Shown piece by piece: positions 5,798 through 9,283 of a DNA stretch of 9,283 nucleotides. The first letter of the stretch is position 1, and every line of letters begins with the position of its first letter. The stretch covers positions 1 to 9,283 of the forward strand of contig JAYOFO010000090.1 in the NCBI GenBank assembly GCA_038117265.1. The letters run 5' to 3'. A model generated the notes under the pieces. The model did no database searches and was not told the origin of the DNA. It saw nothing but the letters and a program-made list of their open reading frames with translations. The translations under genes were made by a program, and so were the position numbers. The stretch comes from JAYPUG01 sp038117265. GTDB taxonomy: Bacteria > Pseudomonadota > Alphaproteobacteria > UBA6615.

Positions 5798-7201
5798 ATG
5801 TCATCTGCCGCCGCCGACCACGTCATCGCCGATATTTCGCTCGCCGACTGGGGCCGCAAGGAAATCGAACTTGCCGAGGTCGAGATGCCCGGTCTGATGG
5901 CCATCCGCGAGGAATATGGCGACGCGAAGCCGCTTGCCGGAGCGCGCATCGCTGGCTCGCTGCACATGACGATCCAGACGGCGGTCCTGATCGAGACCCT
6001 GCAGGCGCTCGGCGCCGATATCCGCTGGGCCTCGTGCAACGTGTTCTCGACCCAGGACCATGCAGCCGCGGCGATCGCGGCCCGCGGGACGCCGGTCTTC
6101 GCGGTCAAGGGCGAGACCCTGGAAGAATATTGGGACTATGCGCACCGCATCTTCGACTGGGCGGACGGCGGCGTTCCCAACATGATCCTCGACGATGGCG
6201 GCGATGCGACCCTGCTGGTCCATCTTGGCAAGCAGGCCGAGAGCGACCCTTCGGTGCTCGACAACCCGCAGAACGAGGAAGAGGAGGCGGCCTACGCCTC
6301 GATCAAGAAGCGGCTTGCGGAGAAGCCGGGCTGGTACTCCCAGGTGGCCGCGGCCATCAAGGGTGTCAGCGAGGAGACGACGACCGGCGTTCACCGGCTC
6401 TACGAGATGGCGAAGAGGGGAACGCTCCTGTTCCCGGCGATCAACGTCAACGATTCGGTGACCAAGTCGAAGTTCGACAATCTCTATGGCTGCCGCGAGA
6501 GCCTGGTCGACGGCATCCGCCGCGGCACCGACGTGATGCTCTCGGGCAAGGTCGCGGTCGTCGCGGGCTTCGGCGAAGTGGGCAAGGGCTCGGCCGAATC
6601 CATGCAGAACGCCGGTTGCCGGGTGATCGTGACCGAGATCGACCCGATCTGCGCCCTGCAGGCGGCGATGGAAGGCTACGAGGTGCGGACCATGGAGGAG
6701 GCGGCGCCGGTCGGCGACGTCTTCGTTACCGCAACGGGCAATGTCGACGTCATCACCGTCGACCACATGCGCGCCATGAAGGACCGGGCGATCGTCTGCA
6801 ACATCGGGCACTTCGATTCCGAGATTCAGGTCGGGGCGCTGCGCAACTTCAAATGGGTGAACATCAAGCCGCAGGTCGACGAGATCGAGTTCCCCGACGG
6901 CAAGAAGATGATCCTGCTGTCCGAAGGCCGGCTGGTGAACCTCGGCAACGCGACGGGACATCCGAGCTTCGTCATGAGCATGTCGTTCACCAACCAGGTG
7001 CTTGCCCAGATCGAGCTGTGGAACAACACGGGCACGTACGAAAAGGACGTCTATGTCCTGCCCAAGCATCTCGACGAGAAGGTGGCGACCTTGCACCTTG
7101 CCAAGGTGGGAGCTTCGCTGACCCAGCTGACCGCCAAGCAGGCGACCTATCTGGGGCTTCCGGTCGAGGGGCCGTTCAAGCCGGACACATACCGTTACTA
7201 G
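5798..7201 (+). CDS. ahcY: Adenosylhomocysteinase (S-adenosylhomocysteine hydrolase)
   Basis: This cytoplasmic NAD-dependent enzyme hydrolyses S-adenosylhomocysteine to adenosine and homocysteine, relieving product inhibition of methyltransferases and feeding the methionine cycle. The 467-residue length is typical of alphaproteobacterial AhcY. Signature 1, SCNVFSTQDHAAAAIA, is at 79-94 and the NAD-binding signature 2, GKVAVVAGFGEVGKGSA, at 250-266. Substrate-site elements are GSLHMT (His56), ILDDGGD (130-136), SEETTTGVHRL (191-201) and NDSVTKSKFDN (218-228, with the lysine and aspartate used in catalysis). The bacterial/plant-type insert of about 40 residues follows LVHLGKQAE, and the C terminus KPDTYRY has the usual NAD-contacting tail. 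ATG 5798 is supported by GGAG 7 nt upstream and by the standard N terminus; the frame is open upstream to 5729 without family similarity. It is followed after 129 bp by divL on the same strand. Confidence 0.97.
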   Translation: MSSAAADHVIADISLADWGRKEIELAEVEMPGLMAIREEYGDAKPLAGARIAGSLHMTIQTAVLIETLQALGADIRWASCNVFSTQDHAAAAIAARGTPVFAVKGETLEEYWDYAHRIFDWADGGVPNMILDDGGDATLLVHLGKQAESDPSVLDNPQNEEEEAAYASIKKRLAEKPGWYSQVAAAIKGVSEETTTGVHRLYEMAKRGTLLFPAINVNDSVTKSKFDNLYGCRESLVDGIRRGTDVMLSGKVAVVAGFGEVGKGSAESMQNAGCRVIVTEIDPICALQAAMEGYEVRTMEEAAPVGDVFVTATGNVDVITVDHMRAMKDRAIVCNIGHFDSEIQVGALRNFKWVNIKPQVDEIEFPDGKKMILLSEGRLVNLGNATGHPSFVMSMSFTNQVLAQIELWNNTGTYEKDVYVLPKHLDEKVATLHLAKVGASLTQLTAKQATYLGLPVEGPFKPDTYRY

Positions 7202-7221
7202 GGGTTTGGCCGTTACTAGGG
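7192..7221 (+). repeat. 12-bp tandem-like direct repeat over the ahcY stop codon
   Basis: CCGTTACTAGGG occurs at 7192-7203, where it encodes the end of AhcY and its TAG stop, and again at 7210-7221, an 18-bp period. It looks like a small local duplication of the stop region. No function is evident. Confidence 0.6.
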
Positions 7222-7330
7222 AGCGGTTCATTCGCGTCGGGCAAGGCTCTAGACTCGTCCCCGTTATCCCGATTCGGGGACCCGGCAGGCGCCGGGGACC
7301 TGTGGAATCGGATGGGCGAACAGGCAGCTT
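7202..7330 (+). other. ahcY-divL spacer with potential RNA hairpins and GANTC sites
   Basis: The 129-bp spacer can form GTCCCCG (7257-7263) with CGGGGAC (7275-7281), then CCCGGC (7281-7286) with GCCGGG (7291-7296). CGGGGAC recurs at 7293-7299, so the first arm has two possible partners. No T-tract follows, so it is not a clear terminator and readthrough from ahcY to divL is possible. CCTGT (7299-7303) could pair with ACAGG (7320-7324) and cover the weak AGG ribosome site of divL. A weak promoter-like pair, TTCATT (7227-7232) and TAGACT (7250-7255) with 17-bp spacing, is also present. GANTC sites are at 7252-7256, 7271-7275 and 7305-7309. Confidence 0.4.
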
Positions 7331-9283
7331 GTGTCGACGCAACTCCTGATCCTGATCATTGCCGCCGTGGGCGGCGCGTCCGCCGTGGTCGGGTTCGCGC
7401 TGTGCCGCGCGGCCGAGATGCGTCGGCTGCGACGGCTTCAGCGGGACCAGGAGCGCCTCGATGCAACCCTGGCGACGGTCCCGGGCGGCTTTGTCATCTG
7501 GGGCTCCGATTCGGCGCCCAGCGTGTCGTCGGGTCTGGCCGAGATACTGCCGGAGGGGGCGTCGGGATTCGAGGATTTCCTCGAAATGTTCGGCGATGCC
7601 GATCGGCTGCGCCTCGTGCGGCTGGTCGACGGGTTGTACACACGCGGCGAGGAGTTTTCCCTGACCCTGCTGACCATCGATGCGGGCCGGGCGCTGCGGG
7701 TCGACGGCCGGCGCGCGCGCAGCAGCGCGATCGACGTGCTGTGGGTGGCCGACGTCACCAACGAGACAGCGATCCAGTCCGACACCGCGATCCAGCTCAC
7801 CGCAGCCCAGGTCGAGCGTGACGGCTATCGCGCGATGCTCGATGCGCTTCCGTTCATGGTCTGGCGCCGCGGGCGCGACCTCTCCCTGACCCAGGTCAAC
7901 CGCGCCTATGTCGATGCGGTGCGACAGGACGACGCCGACGCCGATGCGCGTCCGTCGGAACTCGAGGATATGGAGGCGAGCGTGGAAGCCCCGCTGGCGG
8001 CGCGTGCGCGCTCGAACGGTTTCCCCCAGTCGGAGAGCCGGCACGTCGTCGTCCATGGCGAGCGCCGGCTGCTGGAGTTCAACGAGCGCCCGGTTGGCGA
8101 CATGGGGGTCGTTGGCTACGCGGTCGATTACACCCAGCTCGAGGAGGTTCAGGAGGAGCTGTCGAGCCATATCGCGGCCCAGAGCGACGTTCTCGAGAAC
8201 CTCGCCGTGGCGGTCGCGATCTACGGCTCGGACAGCCGTTTGAAGTTCTACAACAGCGCCTATGCGCGCCTGTGGGACGCCGACACGGGCTGGCTCGACA
8301 GCGAGCCGACCCTGGGCGACGAGCTGGAGAAGCTGCGCGAACGGCGCCTCGTCACCGAGGAGGTCGACTTTCGTGCCTACAAGCATGAGCAGAACGGCCT
8401 GTTCACCTCGCTCATCGCACCGACCGAGACGCTGGTCCACCTTCCCGACGGCAAGACCCTGTTCAAGCGTGTCTCGCCGCACCCGCTGGGCGGCCTCATG
8501 TTCACCTATGAGGATGTAACCGACCGCCTGACGATGGAGGCCCAGTACAATACGCTGATCGAAGTGCAGCGACGCACCCTCGACAATCTCTACGAGGGAG
8601 TGGCACTGGTCGGTCCGGACGGCCGGCTCAAGCTGTGCAACTCGGCGTTCGGCCGGCTGTGGCAGTTCAGCGAGGCGGACCTTGCGGGCGAGCCCCAGGT
8701 CGCCGACTTGGTCCAGAAGGTGCGGCATCTGTACAACGTCGAGACCGACGAGGAATGGGACGCCGAACGCCGGGCGGCGATCGCGCGCATGATGTCGCGC
8801 GAACCGGTCTCGGGCACCCTCGACCGTGCCGATGGCTCGGTGCTCCAGTATGCCGGCGTGCCGCTGCCCGACGGCATGATGCTGATGACCTATTTCGACG
8901 TCACCGACTCCAACCGGGTCGAACGCGCCTTGCGCGAGCGCAACGAGGCGCTGGAGAAGGCCGACCGGCTGAAATCCGAATTCGTCGCCAACGTGTCGTA
9001 CGAGTTGCGAACGCCGCTCAACACGATTATCGGCTTTGCCGAGGTGCTGAACGGAGACATGTTCGGCGCCCTCAACGAGCGCCAGGCCGATTATATCGGT
9101 GGCATCCTCGAGGCCAGCGAATCCCTGCTCGAACTGATCAACGATATCCTCGACCTGGCGACGATCGAGGCGGGCTACATGACCCTGGAGCGGGACCGGT
9201 TCGACGTTCACGCCATGATGGCGGGCGTGTTCGCGCTCAACCGGGAGCGCGCCCGGGCGAAGGAGCAGCGGCTGGTCCTCGAC
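7331..9283 (+). CDS. divL: DivL-type tyrosine pseudo-histidine kinase, multi-PAS, 3' end cut by window
   Basis: This gene encodes a membrane-anchored sensor kinase homologue; 651 residues are visible and the ATP-binding domain lies beyond the window. Residues 4-25 form one transmembrane helix. Four PAS-like domains follow at about 45-142, 166-268, 286-398 and 414-527, the last three ending in the usual D[VY]T motif or close to it. A short coiled coil (528-550) leads into the HisKA dimerisation domain. Its H-box reads VSYELRTPLNTIIGFAE (555-571), so Tyr557 (codon 8999-9001) replaces the phosphoacceptor histidine, and the second helix is LLELINDILDLATIEAG. Caulobacter DivL has the same architecture and a tyrosine at the equivalent place (Y550). 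There it binds DivK and controls CckA, and hence CtrA phosphorylation. The GTG start at 7331 is the only reasonable start in frame, with a weak AGG site 6 nt upstream. Confidence 0.9.
   Translation, partial: MSTQLLILIIAAVGGASAVVGFALCRAAEMRRLRRLQRDQERLDATLATVPGGFVIWGSDSAPSVSSGLAEILPEGASGFEDFLEMFGDADRLRLVRLVDGLYTRGEEFSLTLLTIDAGRALRVDGRRARSSAIDVLWVADVTNETAIQSDTAIQLTAAQVERDGYRAMLDALPFMVWRRGRDLSLTQVNRAYVDAVRQDDADADARPSELEDMEASVEAPLAARARSNGFPQSESRHVVVHGERRLLEFNERPVGDMGVVGYAVDYTQLEEVQEELSSHIAAQSDVLENLAVAVAIYGSDSRLKFYNSAYARLWDADTGWLDSEPTLGDELEKLRERRLVTEEVDFRAYKHEQNGLFTSLIAPTETLVHLPDGKTLFKRVSPHPLGGLMFTYEDVTDRLTMEAQYNTLIEVQRRTLDNLYEGVALVGPDGRLKLCNSAFGRLWQFSEADLAGEPQVADLVQKVRHLYNVETDEEWDAERRAAIARMMSREPVSGTLDRADGSVLQYAGVPLPDGMMLMTYFDVTDSNRVERALRERNEALEKADRLKSEFVANVSYELRTPLNTIIGFAEVLNGDMFGALNERQADYIGGILEASESLLELINDILDLATIEAGYMTLERDRFDVHAMMAGVFALNRERARAKEQRLVLD

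Noticed and set aside
7257..7299. Intrinsic terminator after ahcY
   Set aside because: The hairpins are GC-rich but no run of T follows on the plus strand.
8999..9001. Tyr codon in the kinase H-box as a sequencing error for His
   Set aside because: TAC and CAC differ by one base, but the surrounding architecture (one TM helix, four PAS domains) matches DivL, where tyrosine is the expected residue, so an error is the less likely explanation.
5801..9211. A 1136-codon open frame on the minus strand opposite ahcY and divL
   Set aside because: It runs antisense through two strongly conserved genes, crosses the ahcY stop and the spacer, and shows no family similarity. Long antisense frames are expected where GC-rich third positions remove stop codons.

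Overview
The window is GC-rich, densely coding DNA from an alphaproteobacterium. Three things point there: the regulatory PTS set hprK-rapZ-manX-ptsH beside ahcY, a very short HPr kinase lacking the Firmicutes-type N-terminal domain, and a DivL-type pseudo-histidine kinase whose phosphoacceptor histidine is replaced by tyrosine. A Rhodospirillales-like lineage is my best guess, but the sequence alone does not fix the order.

Layout: (1) 1-1644, minus strand: a GntR/UTRA regulator followed 29 bp later by a beta-hydroxyacid dehydrogenase that runs off the left edge, read as one operon from a promoter near 1689-1718. (2) 1816-3928, plus strand: a tight operon hprK, rapZ, manX (EIIA of the mannose family), ptsH (HPr). 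Gaps are 13 bp, a 4-bp ATGA overlap and 7 bp. (3) A strong hairpin terminator at 3930-3956 serves ptsH and the convergent porin gene. (4) 3985-5124, minus strand: an outer-membrane porin with signal peptide and C-terminal phenylalanine. (5) 5125-5797: a 673-bp intergenic region with an AT-rich island (about 43% GC by hand count over 5221-5430), a perfect CtrA-type box TTAA-N7-TTAA at 5344-5358, and a probable ahcY promoter at 5719-5747. (6) 5798-7201, plus: ahcY. (7) 7331-9283, plus: divL, cut by the right edge after residue 651.

How the genes work together: HprK should phosphorylate HPr on Ser50. HPr (His19) and ManX (His9) would relay phosphate from an enzyme I encoded elsewhere. No EIIB/EIIC permease is present, so this is a regulatory rather than a sugar-transporting PTS. 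AhcY clears S-adenosylhomocysteine, the inhibitory by-product of methyltransferases. DivL in Caulobacter controls the CckA-ChpT-CtrA cell-cycle phosphorelay. The most interesting feature is the physical combination of metabolic PTS control, methylation-cycle clearance and a DivL cell-cycle kinase, together with a CtrA-like box and clustered GANTC (CcrM-type) sites. No mobile element, tRNA, rRNA or CRISPR was seen.
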